Source of the DNA: Bipolaris cookei
Taxonomy: Eukaryota; Ascomycota; Dothideomycetes; Pleosporales; Pleosporaceae
DNA length: 64,000 bases
Assembly: GCA_002286855.1 (NCBI GenBank)
Contig: NRSV01000045.1
Coordinates: 186,001 to 250,000, forward strand
Direction: 5' to 3'
Below are positions 1-11,388 of the stretch, one piece after another (within the stretch, counting starts at the first letter, position 1; each line of letters begins with the position of its first letter). The translations under genes and the position numbers were made by a program. The notes under the pieces were generated by a model. The model searched no databases and was not told the DNA's origin. It saw only the letters and a program-made list of their open reading frames with translations.

Positions 1-1761
1 ATTCTCAAGGTCACAGAGGCGCTTCGGTTGCTCCAGTTCCAGGAGCCATATGAAGACACAGACGAAGACGAGCATGGTGCCCCACCGGCTACTACCAAAG
101 CTAAAGCGCCCGAGGTTGGAGTGGGAGAGTCAAGCATAAGTCCTGCCTTTCAACCCGCCATAGTCCCACCCCTTCCGGTACTGAAGTTTGAGGCTCTCCT
201 CGATATATTGGCTACATTACATCGACGTGTCAAAACTAAATACCCGAGTCGCTTCCTCTCTACTAGCCTGCAGGCTGTGTTGGTCGCATACAATCGGGCC
301 AACACCCATATTGAAGACCTCACCCTATCTGCCGTCAAGTTTGTCAAGACGCTGTCCGGGACTAAGAGGCCGCATTTGCCATCAAGACGGAGCAGCGGAA
401 ATCTTCTGCGTGTAAACACCAACCAATCGGAGCCAGATCCGGAAGCACAGGGCGATGCACCAAGCAGCGAAGAAACCGCCCTGGTAAACCGCCTACTACA
501 GTCCTTTCTCACTCACATCCTTGAAGACTATATGTTATCTTTGAAATCAGACGATGATGTCCCAGGCCTGTCATGGGCAAGTAGGCTCATGGAAAGCTAT
601 GAACCAGAGCGAATACCCAACAAGCCCAACTACCAGAAATATGCAGACCGGTTTGCAAATGAAGAAGACCTTACTTCGCGAGCCGCCATCTTAGGCCAAA
701 TAGTAGCTTTGACTCAGGATTTGGGTCTGAAATATGATGAGTTGGTACGGACTGTGATGGATTCGGAGGAGGAGAAGCGTGGCATTCCCGGCATTGAGGA
801 CGAGCCACCAGCTACGGCTGCAGATATTCCGCTTTCGAGGACTGGTGCTTTACTCCTCATTGCCGCACAAAATGTTAAACAGGAACTGTATGCTCCAGCC
901 AAGCAAGAGGAGGAGGCGTCGTCAGTAGCCATCTTCCCGGGACACGCAACGATACTCAGTAACTTTATCGGGACTCTGGGACCTCAAACTGTTGGCATGG
1001 AGCCAGAGGCACTCCTCGACACGGTTCTTGCCATGGGTCTCATTGCATTGAAAAGAAACAATGTCGGCGAGCCCGAGGACGACGAGTCATTTGCCCAGTA
1101 CCTGCAAACCATCTCACTCATCTCTGCAAATTCGCCCTCCCCAAGCTTACGAGGCCACGCACATTACCTCACGACAACCGTCTTACGCTCGCACCCCCAC
1201 GATATCGTCCGCCTAACTTTCATCCGTGACACACTCGAGCATTGCCCATACGAGAACCTCAAAGCAAGCGCCGTATCCTGGCTCAAAGGCGAAACGCTAG
1301 AAGCAAACGCACCTCACCTCCACTCTTCAGACGACACCCACGAACCCGACCACACAAACATCTTCGCTACCCCCGTCGCTTTGTCCACCGTAGCCCCTTA
1401 CCTCTGGCCCGACCTCACCCCCCACTACGCCCTCGACACCGGTCTCGAAGACTCGTGGCTGCAGTTCCGCCAGGACTTAGGCTTCTACGTCGCCGCCCTC
1501 AACTTCTACTACCTCTTACTTCAAGCCGCGCATCTCCACGATACACTGGGCATCAAAGAGTTGAATTCCACGCATGGCATTCAGACGCAGTATCTCGACG
1601 TGCTCAAGCGGACCGCAGCGCGGTTTCAGAAGGAACTCGCGGCTGGTGGGGGCGCGCTGGTTGTTGAGGGCCAGGAGTCGCTCGAGCAGGCTAAAGCTGA
1701 TGTGGGGTTGTTGGAGAAGGTGGTGGAGTGGGTTGAGGGTGCGTTGGCAAAGTTGACGTGA
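1..1761 (+). CDS. YBP/Alf4/glomulin-family protein (5' truncated by window edge)
   Basis: The reading frame is open from the first base, so the start codon lies outside the window; 586 residues are visible and the stop is TGA. The protein is largely helical and soluble with an acidic, low-complexity stretch near the visible start. Its pattern (a tract around residues 160-200 with LVNRLLQSFL and PGLSWASRLMESYEPE) resembles the fungal Ybp1/Ybp2 (YAP-binding, Alf4/glomulin) family. In yeast these proteins bind the oxidative-stress factor Yap1 or act at the kinetochore. The C-terminal part ends in a predicted coiled helix. It converges on the zinc-cluster gene on the other strand with only about 270 bp between stop codons. 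The family call comes from overall similarity, not from a catalytic motif, so it is moderately sure. Confidence 0.7.
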   Translation: MLKVTEALRLLQFQEPYEDTDEDEHGAPPATTKAKAPEVGVGESSISPAFQPAIVPPLPVLKFEALLDILATLHRRVKTKYPSRFLSTSLQAVLVAYNRANTHIEDLTLSAVKFVKTLSGTKRPHLPSRRSSGNLLRVNTNQSEPDPEAQGDAPSSEETALVNRLLQSFLTHILEDYMLSLKSDDDVPGLSWASRLMESYEPERIPNKPNYQKYADRFANEEDLTSRAAILGQIVALTQDLGLKYDELVRTVMDSEEEKRGIPGIEDEPPATAADIPLSRTGALLLIAAQNVKQELYAPAKQEEEASSVAIFPGHATILSNFIGTLGPQTVGMEPEALLDTVLAMGLIALKRNNVGEPEDDESFAQYLQTISLISANSPSPSLRGHAHYLTTTVLRSHPHDIVRLTFIRDTLEHCPYENLKASAVSWLKGETLEANAPHLHSSDDTHEPDHTNIFATPVALSTVAPYLWPDLTPHYALDTGLEDSWLQFRQDLGFYVAALNFYYLLLQAAHLHDTLGIKELNSTHGIQTQYLDVLKRTAARFQKELAAGGGALVVEGQESLEQAKADVGLLEKVVEWVEGALAKLT

Positions 1762-2032
1762 GAGTGGAACAGGCAAGGGATAATGTTGACTCGATGCATA
1801 ATCGGCATATCTGAGACAGTAAGTTCTTGTGAAAAAGGGGGGAGAAGCTGAATGTACGTCAAGTATGAGATTAGATGGAAAATTCAAATCTTTGCCAATA
1901 AACACAGGCGTCTTGCACTTGTTAAACTGTGTCTATTTCCTTCGTAAAAGATATGGCTGAGTAGTGTTTTTTAATTGCGCGCACATACACCTCTCTATCC
2001 TTCCTTCTCCTCTTTTTTTCTTTCTTTCTTCT

Positions 2033-4491
2033 TTAAAACCCTTGTCCGTTCATGCCCCCAAACCCCATTCCAGCGTACGATCCCTCCTGCGACACCCACC
2101 CCCCAAAATTCTCAGCTGTCAAATCGTTCCAGAGATACAAATCCCCATTTTGAAATGCTGCTGAGAAATCGCCTATTTCGGTTGTGAAACCTGGTTGGTC
2201 GCCCATGGTTTGTGTTGAGGAGGTGGTGTCGAGGGTCATTTCGTTAATGGGCCATTGGGCTGCTGTGGCATCGGTGTTGGGGTAGGTGGAGGAGAGGTTG
2301 AAGTTTGGGAGGGGGAATTGAGAAGATTGGTGTTGTTGTTGGTCGAGTGGGATGTGTGATGATGATGATGAGTTGTTTGTAGATATAGCGGCGGTAGTAG
2401 TGTCAAGACTGGGTCCCGTGAATGATGCTACTAAGGGTTGATTCTGCGTTTCTCCATTATTCTCATGTGTGGATGTTGTTTTCCTTCTTTTTAATTGTCT
2501 GCCTTCCTTGCGCCAGTCCTGGTACTCATCCCACCAGCTTTTAAGTTTTGCTTCGAGGAGAAATTTCCAGTGGCTGGGGTTCCGGCATTTCTGCGGACCA
2601 GCGGCGTCGCTAGTTTTTTGGATTACGGCGTCGAGATAGTATCCTACGCGTAGACTCTGGCTTTCGAACAGCTCGCCCATTTCCTCGTCGGTGCCGACGG
2701 CGTAGTCTGCTTTCATGAGCGTGACGAGCGAATAGACGGCGCGGGCGTAAAGTGTGTTTGGGGATTTGCGCAGTTCGTCTTCAGGAACAGCGAGGAAGAG
2801 GTCGAGGATTGTTTGGGCGGCGCTGATGCATTTTGTTGTTGCGTTGATTTGGAGGGCGGAGCGGGAGAGAAGGGATTCAGGTTGCACGGAGTCGTCGTCG
2901 AGGGCTGGTAGTGTGACATGCCGGTTTCTGAATTCGATGACTGAATTCGTTGGTTGAGTATTTGCCTTATAGAGAGGAGAGGAAATTATGACTTACCGTC
3001 GAAGCGACCTCCGTCCATTCCAAACTCCCACATGGCAAGCATGTCTGCGTGGTACTCGAGCTCGAGACTCACTGTATAACTCAGTCAGATATACTCTTCA
3101 AAAGAATCAACAGTCGGCTCACATGTCACTATATCGTCAGGAACCGATTTTCTCCAATCCTGCATCCTCCGATCGAAGATTCGCAGGATGATTTGCATAC
3201 GCAGCTCAGAGAGACTGAAACTCGTACTCGCATCATCAAAGCCAAATGCCGTGTTTGACTCATCAGCAATTCTCTGCAGCTTCAGCCACGCAACTATCCT
3301 CTTATCATCTAACAATTTTGACTTTTCAAGAATCCCAAAACATTCGTCCATCCAGCTGTTAAACAGCAAAATGTTAGGTCGCCTCATTCTCATTGAGAAG
3401 CCGGCACTTATAATGTACAGCAATAGAATGGTGCGACAGTGTTCTAGTAATTCCTCTGGCGAAGAAATCTTCTGCAGCGATCGAATGGCACGCTTGGGTA
3501 GTTGTTCATGTGTTCTCGGCTTCGATGTCAAGCCGAGCTCTAGCGCCATAGAGGCTGCCATGTTGATCCACTGATATATCTGCAGCTGTCCTGGTGTTTT
3601 GGAAGGCGAGTAGTACGATACAGTAACTATCAATGCCTGGATAGCCTGAACAGATTTTTCGCCTTTGACAAAAGCAGAACGTGCGTATAAGAGTACAGCT
3701 TCTTCATGCAGTCTGTCAGACAATGCCGAGCCTTTGGAATGAGCAGAAGCCGCCATGATGGCATGGAAAAGTGCAGGCTTATTTGCCCGAAGATCGAAAA
3801 CGTCCCAATGTTTGGGAATCGTGATACCTGGGCAAGCTGCGACTAGCTCCTTGCGCCATGTGCCCAAAAATTCGTGGGCCATGCCCTCGGAAATGACACC
3901 ACGATCTATTATATCATTCTCAGACGACCCTAGAAATTCTTTGGGCACGCTGGTGGAGGGTGTGGGTGTAGGCTCAGGCATGGGTGCTTTGTTGGCGGCT
4001 GTGGCAAAGCCACCAAATCCTGTTGAGGCTATTGTTGCTGTTCCCATACTCGAATGCCTTCGACAAGTGGATGGAGTTTCCTCGTCCCTCGTGTGCCCTT
4101 GCTCGTCCGACTCATCGTCTCCCGTGTCATGCTCGCTGGCATCGCTGGATGGACGCGCTTTCGCCTTTAGCAGGCTGCGCATTTGCTGAATTTCCTTCTC
4201 CAACTCCGTGACGCGCACATCTGTCCTTTTTCGCTGTCGCCTTTTTACGGGTGGCGCAAAGATGCAGGTCCGGTTGGCCTTAGCGCATCGCTGGCACTGT
4301 GATGAGCTTGCGTCAGGGTTCACAAGACATCGGACTTTGGAAATGCGACAAGCTTCGCAAGCGCGGTTTAACGGCTGATCCTGGGGTTTCTTCGATTGCT
4401 CTGATTGAGGACTGTTAACTAGTTGGTTCGACATTGACCAGACGTTGCGCGCGCCGGGTTGTTTTCTGCCTTCGTTTGTCTGGTCCGTCAT
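2033..4491 (-). CDS. Zn2Cys6 transcription factor, WarA/War1-like
   Basis: Three exons: 4491-3123, 3071-2997 and 2940-2033, giving 783 residues. A zinc cluster lies at residues 45-76 (Cys 45, 48, 55, 66, 69, 76), followed by a basic linker (KRRQRKR) and a short coiled coil to about residue 110 for dimerisation. The middle holds the fungal-specific regulatory domain, and the tail is rich in Ser, Gln and Asn. The cluster and linker resemble the weak-acid-response regulators War1/WarA. An in-frame ATG 90 bases upstream (4581) would add 30 residues; I prefer 4491 because the extra segment looks unlike coding N-termini of this family. The intron 2 acceptor was chosen to keep frame through VIEFRNRHV. 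The next gene upstream on the same strand is an amino-acid permease. Confidence 0.85.
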
Positions 4492-5507
4492 GTTGGTCCA
4501 GGATCCTCGAATCCGCTTGACCACAGCCAAGACCAGAGCGGTAAAAGCAGACTCTTTTAGCTTAGGTTTACAAAACACCATGCATTATTTTTTCTGATTA
4601 AATGATTCCTTGCTCTTGCTAGCTGCGCAGTTCCATGTTTGTCAACCAATAGCTCGACTCGCGCGAGATTGAATGTCAAATCCGGACACGCGTTGTTTTC
4701 CAGGAGAGTAGCAACGATGGGCACAGGGTATTGGTGGGCTGCGGGCGTTTGGCTGACAATCGGAAAGTGGACGAGTTGAGAGCTGCACGATGTCGGAGTA
4801 TGACAAACATGGGTGCCTGAAGGTGGAAGACTTAAAGCTGCAGCCATCACTAATGGGCTCAGGGACGCATCATCACCCACCAAGTGAGCATGGGGGCGGC
4901 TCTAGCAAACAACATTGTGGCTAAAGCCGTCCGCGCACCCCATAGCACCCCCATTCCAATGGATACATGCATGCGCCACAATGTAGCTGCCCATCGGGGT
5001 TCTCTGAGGCATCACAGTAGTTGCGATCATAGGCAATCATAAGGCCAAAAGGCACCAGAACGAGAAAATAGACTTATGACGCGTTCGGCATCCCGACTGT
5101 CACATGTGTAGCAGAGAAGCGCGTGTTTCTATACACCCTTTGTCAATGCGTCAAGCCATGCTAAAGCGCCAATCGCAGCCAATTCATGAACAACGGTGAA
5201 TATTAGATGCAGCACAAAGTCTTTCAGTATACGAATTCGTCGGCACGCTTCTTGAGTTGGTCAGAGCCTCGTGTGATCACTTTCCAGCCACAGTCATTGC
5301 AGCGTCAGGTTTACGTCCATATCAGTGGTATCAAGGCGTCCAATGCTTGATCAAACAGGTATTTCCCTAGTTCATTTACCAAACGTATCAATGGCCGTGT
5401 AGCACGTTACAACGCTGCATCTCAGCATGTCTTCGTATGTACTATTTACCACTACTCGTATAATACCCATTGAACCATTGTCCAACCAGCAACACCTTTT
5501 TTTCCAC
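4492..5507. other. Intergenic, upstream of the zinc-cluster gene
   Basis: About 1 kb without a supportable gene. It holds the promoter of the zinc-cluster gene and the 3' flank of the permease, both on the minus strand. No repeat or RNA gene was recognised. Confidence 0.6.
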
Positions 5508-7253
5508 CTAACAAAGCCAGTACCAAAACCTCTCAAGCGCATTGCGGGGCACTTTCTCAGGCCATACTTCTGCGTCAAGCGCGGCCTTGCCACTCCAGAT
5601 ATCTGCCTCCTCTGGCTTCACCATCTTGGTGCGCTTGAACACCTTCCAGAATACGAAGAGGAGGAAGAAGATCAAAATGCCAATGTAGGCAGTGAAGAAG
5701 TCGGTAAGCTGATCAGATCCCCATGGTGATTCAGTGAAGACCTTGAAGCCGTTGAAGAGGATGATGAGCGCAAAGTAGGTAAAAGCCACCCAGGCGAGGT
5801 AAGGTTGCCACTTGCTCTTGAAGACCATCGTGTTACGGTCGACATTCTGGGCGATACAGGCCTTGCGGAAACAGGTGAAGGTGTAGCAAATCGAGCACCA
5901 TGTGAAGAGCGAGGCAATCGTGGTCAAGTTCTGGAACCATGTGAATACCTTGTTGGCGCCAGCACTCACACTCATGAACGTAAGCAAAGAGATGGAGGCT
6001 GTAACTGCGACGCAGTAGATTGGCACACCGCTCTTGTTGCACTTGAGAAGGAACTGGGGCGCCTGCTTGTTTTGGGCGATACTGAATAGGTATCGGGAGC
6101 CGGTGTACAGGAAGGCGTTGCCGGACGAGGTTGCAGAAGTCAAGATGACAGCATTGACAATGTGGGGTAGAACTGGGATACCGGCGTTCTTCATCGCGAT
6201 GACCCATGGTGAAGACTGAGCACCCTTGGCGTTCTTGTCAGTGAGCTGGGGGTCGTTTGAGCTGATGGTCGTTCCGATGATGAAACTTCCAAAGACGTAG
6301 AAGAATAGGATACGCCAAAAGACACGACGAACGGCCTTGGGGATGTTTTTGCGCGGGTTGGCAGCCTCACCAGCGGCAACGGCAACCATCTCCACGCCAC
6401 CGTACGAGAATGCCGCATTGACGAGTGTGGACCAGAGACCAGTAAAACGTCCCGTATCACCTTTGCCGACATATTCCTTCATGGCGCCTTCCTTCCAGTA
6501 TCTGAATCCTCTCCTATCGTGATCGGGGCCACCACCGAGCATGATGACGAGACCGGCAATAAGGAGTCCGAGGATGGTAATGATCTTAATCGAAGCGAAT
6601 ATAAACTCAGCCTCTCCGTATATCGAAACAGCGAAAATGTTCAGCAGTACGATGATGACGATGATTAAAGTGATCCATATGGCCGGACTGTATCTGGAGA
6701 GTAGAGTCAGCATCTACTTGTTGTCAACGACTGTGCGTTGCACTTACTTTTCTTCCCGGTCCCAAAAGTCGATGAGAAGAGCTGCGGCAGAGATTTCGGC
6801 ACAAAGGGTAATGGAACTGTTGTACCAGTTGTTCCAACCAACAGCAAAACCAAGAGCAGGATCCGCATATCGAGTGGCATACTGAGGAATAGCACCGGGA
6901 AGAGGAAGCCATGTAGCCATCTCGCCGAGACACTGCATCATACCGTAGACGACAAGACCGGTGAGAGTATAACCGATGAGGACAGAAACAGGACCAGCGC
7001 GAGCGAATGCACCGCCAATACCAAGGAACAGACCAGTACCAATGGTACCGCCCAAAGCGATGAATTGGATGTGACGAGACTTGAGGCCACGCTGGACATA
7101 TCCATAATCCTCTGCTTGTTGGACCGATCCATAGACACCAGCCGCCTCGGCGAGCGCGTTGTCCTTCATCTCGCCGACATGTCCTGTGTCATGGTCGGAG
7201 GGAGACTCACCACCAACAGCATAGTGCTGCTTCTCATTGTCGGTGAGTGACAT
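5508..7253 (-). CDS. Amino-acid permease (YAT family, Dip5-like)
   Basis: Two exons, 7253-6748 and 6693-5508, with a 54-nt intron, encode 563 residues of a plasma-membrane proton/amino-acid symporter. After a hydrophilic N-terminus of about 80 residues comes the family signature RGLKSRHIQFIALGGTIGTG in the first membrane segment. About twelve hydrophobic segments follow, and the conserved loop GGGPDHDRRGFRYW occurs midway, as in dicarboxylic amino-acid permeases. The C-terminus ends in an aromatic FWYWLC. The start was placed at the ATG giving MSLTDNEK; an upstream in-frame extension has no family resemblance. The intron falls inside a membrane segment and its removal restores EEKYSPAIWIT. 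Substrate preference cannot be read with certainty, and Dip5-like is inference from the mid-protein loop. Confidence 0.92.
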
Positions 7254-9446
7254 GATGACTGTCTTCTGACAGTCGTTGCCAATGATAGATGTGCACGGGC
7301 CTGTGGGAGTATGCAAGGCCTCGTGAGGAAGTATGCGGTTCAATCGATGCCTGCCAAATGAGCAATCCGAGGGTAGGACGACACAGCGAGATGGAGCAAA
7401 AGAACGAAGCTGATGGTTTCCGCAGACGGAACAAACAGAAGCACCAGGTTCAGTTTTATATTAATGGCCCTTTGACGGTCGTGCCTCGCCCCCAGCCGAT
7501 AACCAGGCAAAGACCTGGACCAGGGTGTACAGCAGCAGAAGGCAGACTAGGCCGGGGTTGCCGGTATCTTGCACCTTACACGCGCAGTCTCGGCTCACCC
7601 CGCTTCCCAAATGGATGACGGCGTCTTCTCCAGCTAATAGCACGGTGGCACCGAGCAAGATGTCGCCTTGTGACGATACACCTTGCGCCGAGCGAGTGGA
7701 TGGAACAGGTCCAGGGTGCTTGATAAGAGCCAGGCCAGGGGTGGGTGGGGGTAAGATTGTGTCGCATGATACACACCATATCATGAAGCTTCGTACGCCC
7801 AATGCGCGTAGGTGGTTGTGGTTGTTGTGGTAGAGTTTGTTTGCGTTATAGTAACTTTGGCGACACCACATTTGGTCACCAAACTCGACAGCTCTCTACG
7901 TACAGTCTTTGGTCACATCCAAACCTTGTTTGATGAGAGCGGGTTCGACTGTATGGTAGGTGCGGAGAAGCGTTCAATCGCCCCTGCAGAGAGCCAAACG
8001 AAGCAAGGCAGAACCAACACTGGCTAAGCATGGGACTTGGCATAAGGACAAGCCTCATTGGCGCCGAAGCAAGCACCTGTCGAACGCTAAGCACTCTCGG
8101 CAGGTGAATTGGCACCCCAGCCCATCACAACCCAAGCCACTATCGCGGGCTTGCAATAAATGACCGAATCGAATGTGTCGTAATTCTGAAGTCTTTCTGG
8201 AACAATTTTAAAGTTTAAACATCCCGGTCATCTTACCGCGCCTACGAATCCCCATGCTGGATTGAGCGCCGACTGCTGCAACTCTGATAAGGCTAGTGGA
8301 CGCAAACCGGAGACAGACTTTCGAAATTCCAGAACGAGTCCGAAGCGCGCCCGATGCAAAGGGCCTTTAGAAAGACTTTGTTGCGCTACCTACGTTAAGC
8401 TCGTAGATACGAAGTGTGAGAATACGCCGCTGTTGCGAGTCGTGAAGTTCAGGACACCCACACTTACGCGTACCACCCTTGGCATTCCAACCGTAGTAGC
8501 GCCATGGCCTCTCCGTTCGCGGGTTACCGGTAGCAAAATGGCAAGGTATGGTCAGCTTACTTGTGTTCGTACATTTGATAGCATAGACACTCGCGTCTAT
8601 CCAATAGTACCACAGGGTAGTGAAAGAATAGCTCCCGGAGTGTGTTCCCATTAAGAACTATAGCCGTTTTGAGTGAGATCCATTTGCAGGGGTCCCTCGT
8701 ATTTGGTGTTTGCCATCTCTATCGCGTGCTCGCCGTTGCATCGACCGTCTTCTACTAGGTCGCTTGTCAGACCCAATCATGAATACAAGGCGTTTGTTCA
8801 CCATTGATCGAGAATAGTAATCTCATAGGCGCATGAACATAATCCACTTATTCGGGTTGAAATTTCTTGCAAGTGTGTGACACACGCACCATGTAGACAA
8901 AATTCCCGGGACTCAGCGCAGGCCACCACCCTACTAAAATCGATAACGCGCCAGAAAGCCAGCAACTTTAGAGCCTTACAATACCACCGTAGTATAAAAA
9001 TAATAATACTACTTTAAGCGCTTTATTCTTAAAATACGCGAAATTTTCATCATAATATTTAAAAAAAAAACCCCTTCAAAAGGCGTAGGTGACAGTTGGT
9101 AATAGCTACAAAGTACAAGCTATTTGTGAGTCCCGGGATTTTTGTCCGCCGGGTGACACGGTATTTCTGTTATCGGCGCACTGTCCGCACGAACGACCGA
9201 ACTTCAATTTGCCAAGTTTGTTGATAACATCAAGGCTCAAAGCTTTGTCCGTGACACTCTGGCATCTTTTTCCCCATACCCTTTGTATGCGCATATTCCC
9301 TGACCAATGTTTTGACGTCCCCACAATCATGCCCACCATAGTCCGTTCGTTGTGTTGATGTAAACGAGGATTGTATGATCCATCTCCTGCTATAGGATTG
9401 CGCGTCGAACGACATACCACCGCAACTATGGAACGGTTATCGTGCG
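7254..9446. other. Gene-poor intergenic region
   Basis: About 2.2 kb with no coding region I can support; the open frames present lack family motifs and coding-like composition. The right half turns AT-rich around 8985-9075 and contains the inverted-repeat element described separately. The left end holds the permease promoter. Confidence 0.6.
8896..9146. mobile_element. Candidate MITE-like element with 20-bp terminal inverted repeats
   Basis: The left end reads GACAAAATTCCCGGGACTCA (8896-8915). The reverse complement of 9127-9146 is GACAAAAATCCCGGGACTCA, so 19 of 20 positions match. The 251-bp unit has an AT-rich core (about 8985-9075, including a run of ten A) and no coding capacity, which is the usual build of a small non-autonomous DNA transposon. 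No clean TA or longer target-site duplication abuts the repeats. A GTGACAC heptamer occurs just outside both ends (8877-8883 and 9153-9159) but not at the exact boundary. The family is unknown, and the boundary or duplication may be eroded. Confidence 0.5.
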
Positions 9447-9866
9447 TTAGCCAGGTCCGATCTTTGGCATGTCGTGGTGTTCGCTCAGGCCACTAAGGTA
9501 CTTGTTCAGTTCCTCGACCTTCTCCTTGTGCGTCTTGACACCCTCCTTCCTCATCTTCTCTTCCAGTCTCTTCCGTCGCATCTCGTCGTGTCGCTTCTCA
9601 GCCTCCGTCTTTTGTCTGCCGCCACCCTCTCTTATCGATCGTTCGGCGGTCTCGGGTGATAGTGAGCGAGCGGGCGTGCCCGAAGGTGTTTTGTGTGCAT
9701 CATCTTCTGTTCCCGGCCGTTTTGCAATGCTCGTAGCGTCTCCATCGGCGGGTTTAGCAGAGTCGGTCGTGGACTTGGGCTTCTTCTTCTTCTTTTTCTT
9801 ATCAACGCCGGCACCTTTGAGCTTCAGTGCGCCACCCGAAGCTGCGGCATAGTCGGAAGACGGCAT
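9447..9866 (-). CDS. FAM32A-like (DUF1754) small nuclear protein
   Basis: A single exon encodes 139 residues. The N-terminus carries a Lys run (seven consecutive Lys at about residues 23-29), as in FAM32A. The centre is low-complexity Ser/Pro/Thr. The C-terminal third is a charged helix (EKRHDEMRRKRLEEKMRKEG) ending in the family signature KTHKEKVEELNKYLSGLSEHHDMPKIGPG-type block (given here only as its start and end: KTHKEKVEELN, HHDMPKIGPG). FAM32A is a spliceosome-associated factor in animals; the fungal role is inferred only. The length matches the family (110-150). Confidence 0.78.
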   Translation of the reverse strand: MPSSDYAAASGGALKLKGAGVDKKKKKKKPKSTTDSAKPADGDATSIAKRPGTEDDAHKTPSGTPARSLSPETAERSIREGGGRQKTEAEKRHDEMRRKRLEEKMRKEGVKTHKEKVEELNKYLSGLSEHHDMPKIGPG

Positions 9867-10977
9867 CGTGGCTATGCGCCGATGTTTGGTCGTGAGGTCG
9901 GCCCTGGATTCCAGATGGAAGGCGTGCGAAGATCGACAGACGGGTCCGCACGTGACCTTTCAGACACGGCACGGCTCCAAACGGGTCCCACACTCTTGAT
10001 GTTCGACCAGCGCTTCGTTCCGTACTATGCAAAAGTACGTCTCCACTTGGAACATACAGCGCCAGACCCCTTATTGAAGCAGCTTACCAAAACCTGTTTG
10101 TGGGATTACAGTTCAGCTCTCCCGTCTAGTCTTCTTCAAGTTACCCGAACAAGGCAGTGGCGCAAGGATAAACTTTGTATCGCAACTAAATATTTCAAAC
10201 ACCTAAGGTCGACGACGCAACTGGAATCTCCATTGGGTACTGCATACTGGCATGTCGCGCGCGTCTGGATCTGGTACAAAGCGCAGGAGCAGGCATCGAC
10301 GTTCTTGTAAGCGGTTGTACAAAACCTGATCTTGACGTCACACATCTGGTTGAAGTACAGTGAGCCTCGGTCCGTGAGTGGGCAGGATAAACGTTGGCGC
10401 ATACAATATTGGAATAAGCCCTTCATTGATCTATGTCCCGCATCTGCATGCATACTAAAGTACGACCAGTTGCCTCCTCATTGGATCGTTCCCCGCACAC
10501 TCTAATCTGGCGATGCCGCCATGTGAAAAGGAACATATTCCTGTATATGTATGTATGTACTTGCCATGCCGTGTAAACTCCAAGCCATGAAATAGGGTAA
10601 AGAAAGAAGAAGGTGAAAAGACTAGTCGGTCCGACAAGTGGAGTAATATGTACAAAATCGAAATAAACGAGGCAGCTCGCCATACAAAAAAAGTAACCAA
10701 CAGTGGAATGTGGCCCAAAAGACTGGATCATGGAAATGAAAAGACAGGGACGATTAGCCTAAAAATTGTCTGGTGTAAATGGTGGAGTGATTGCCTGATG
10801 AGATCTGAAGACTCTGTTGTGCGGACCCACTCAATTTGGGTAGCAGGTGAAGTATGTAAGGGTGCAAGGCCGACTTTTACCGGCAATTGCTCAGGAGAGA
10901 AGCGCTGCAACAACTCGACGATAGCAACGTATCGCCTGAGTTGATCTTGGAATTCCACAGCTGTCTTCTCTTCCTGC
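9867..10977. other. Intergenic
   Basis: About 1.1 kb between two minus-strand genes, covering the FAM32A-like promoter and the 3' flank of the Gln-rich gene. A plus-strand open frame reaching in from the FAM32A-like gene is an antisense shadow. No RNA gene or repeat was seen. Confidence 0.55.
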
Positions 10978-11388
10978 TCATAGCTCCATGCCGTCGAGAT
11001 CTCGCATGACGCAAGCCAATTGTGCCCGTTTTGCAGCCTCGGCGAGCAGCGCAGCCTGGTTGAGGTAGTTTGTCGTCTCAGCTGCGGTGTGGCCTGCCCC
11101 TGATCTATTGGGATGGTACTCGAAACTGGGGTGTCGTTGCGCCTGCAGACGCTGTTGCTGTTGTTGCTGTTGTTGCTGCTGCGACTGTTGGTTCAGGGAG
11201 CCAAAGTAGGCCTGGTTCTGAGGACTCGTCGAGGGCGAGACAGGGGGTGCCGAGGCCGTCGAGGATCGCGAGGCAATGCTGGAGGTAGTAACACTGTTGT
11301 AGCTTGGAGAGGCATTGCTGGACGACTGGAGGGCAGAGAAGGCAGGTCGGGCTTGGGCACCGTATGACTGTTGCGAGTAGTTGGACAT
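10978..11388 (-). CDS. Small Gln/Ser-rich fungal protein of unknown function
   Basis: A single exon encodes 136 residues. The first 65 residues are Ser/Ala/Thr/Pro-rich and disordered. A run of Gln (about residues 70-80, encoded by mixed CAG/CAA) follows, and the C-terminus is a predicted amphipathic helix (NYLNQAALLAEAAKRAQLA) ending in DLDGMEL. That conserved-looking helix against a disordered body suggests a peptide that docks on a partner. I do not recognise a named family. The start was taken at the first ATG; the frame stays open upstream but has no ATG there. The sequence just upstream is a pyrimidine-rich leader with repeated GCTCT units. Confidence 0.65.
   Translation of the reverse strand: MSNYSQQSYGAQARPAFSALQSSSNASPSYNSVTTSSIASRSSTASAPPVSPSTSPQNQAYFGSLNQQSQQQQQQQQQQRLQAQRHPSFEYHPNRSGAGHTAAETTNYLNQAALLAEAAKRAQLACVMRDLDGMEL

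Noticed and set aside
8262..8654. 130-codon plus-strand frame
   Set aside because: No splice signals, no domain, basic random-looking composition.
9693..10310. 205-codon plus-strand frame
   Set aside because: Largely antisense to the FAM32A-like gene and then runs into intergenic DNA with no motif.
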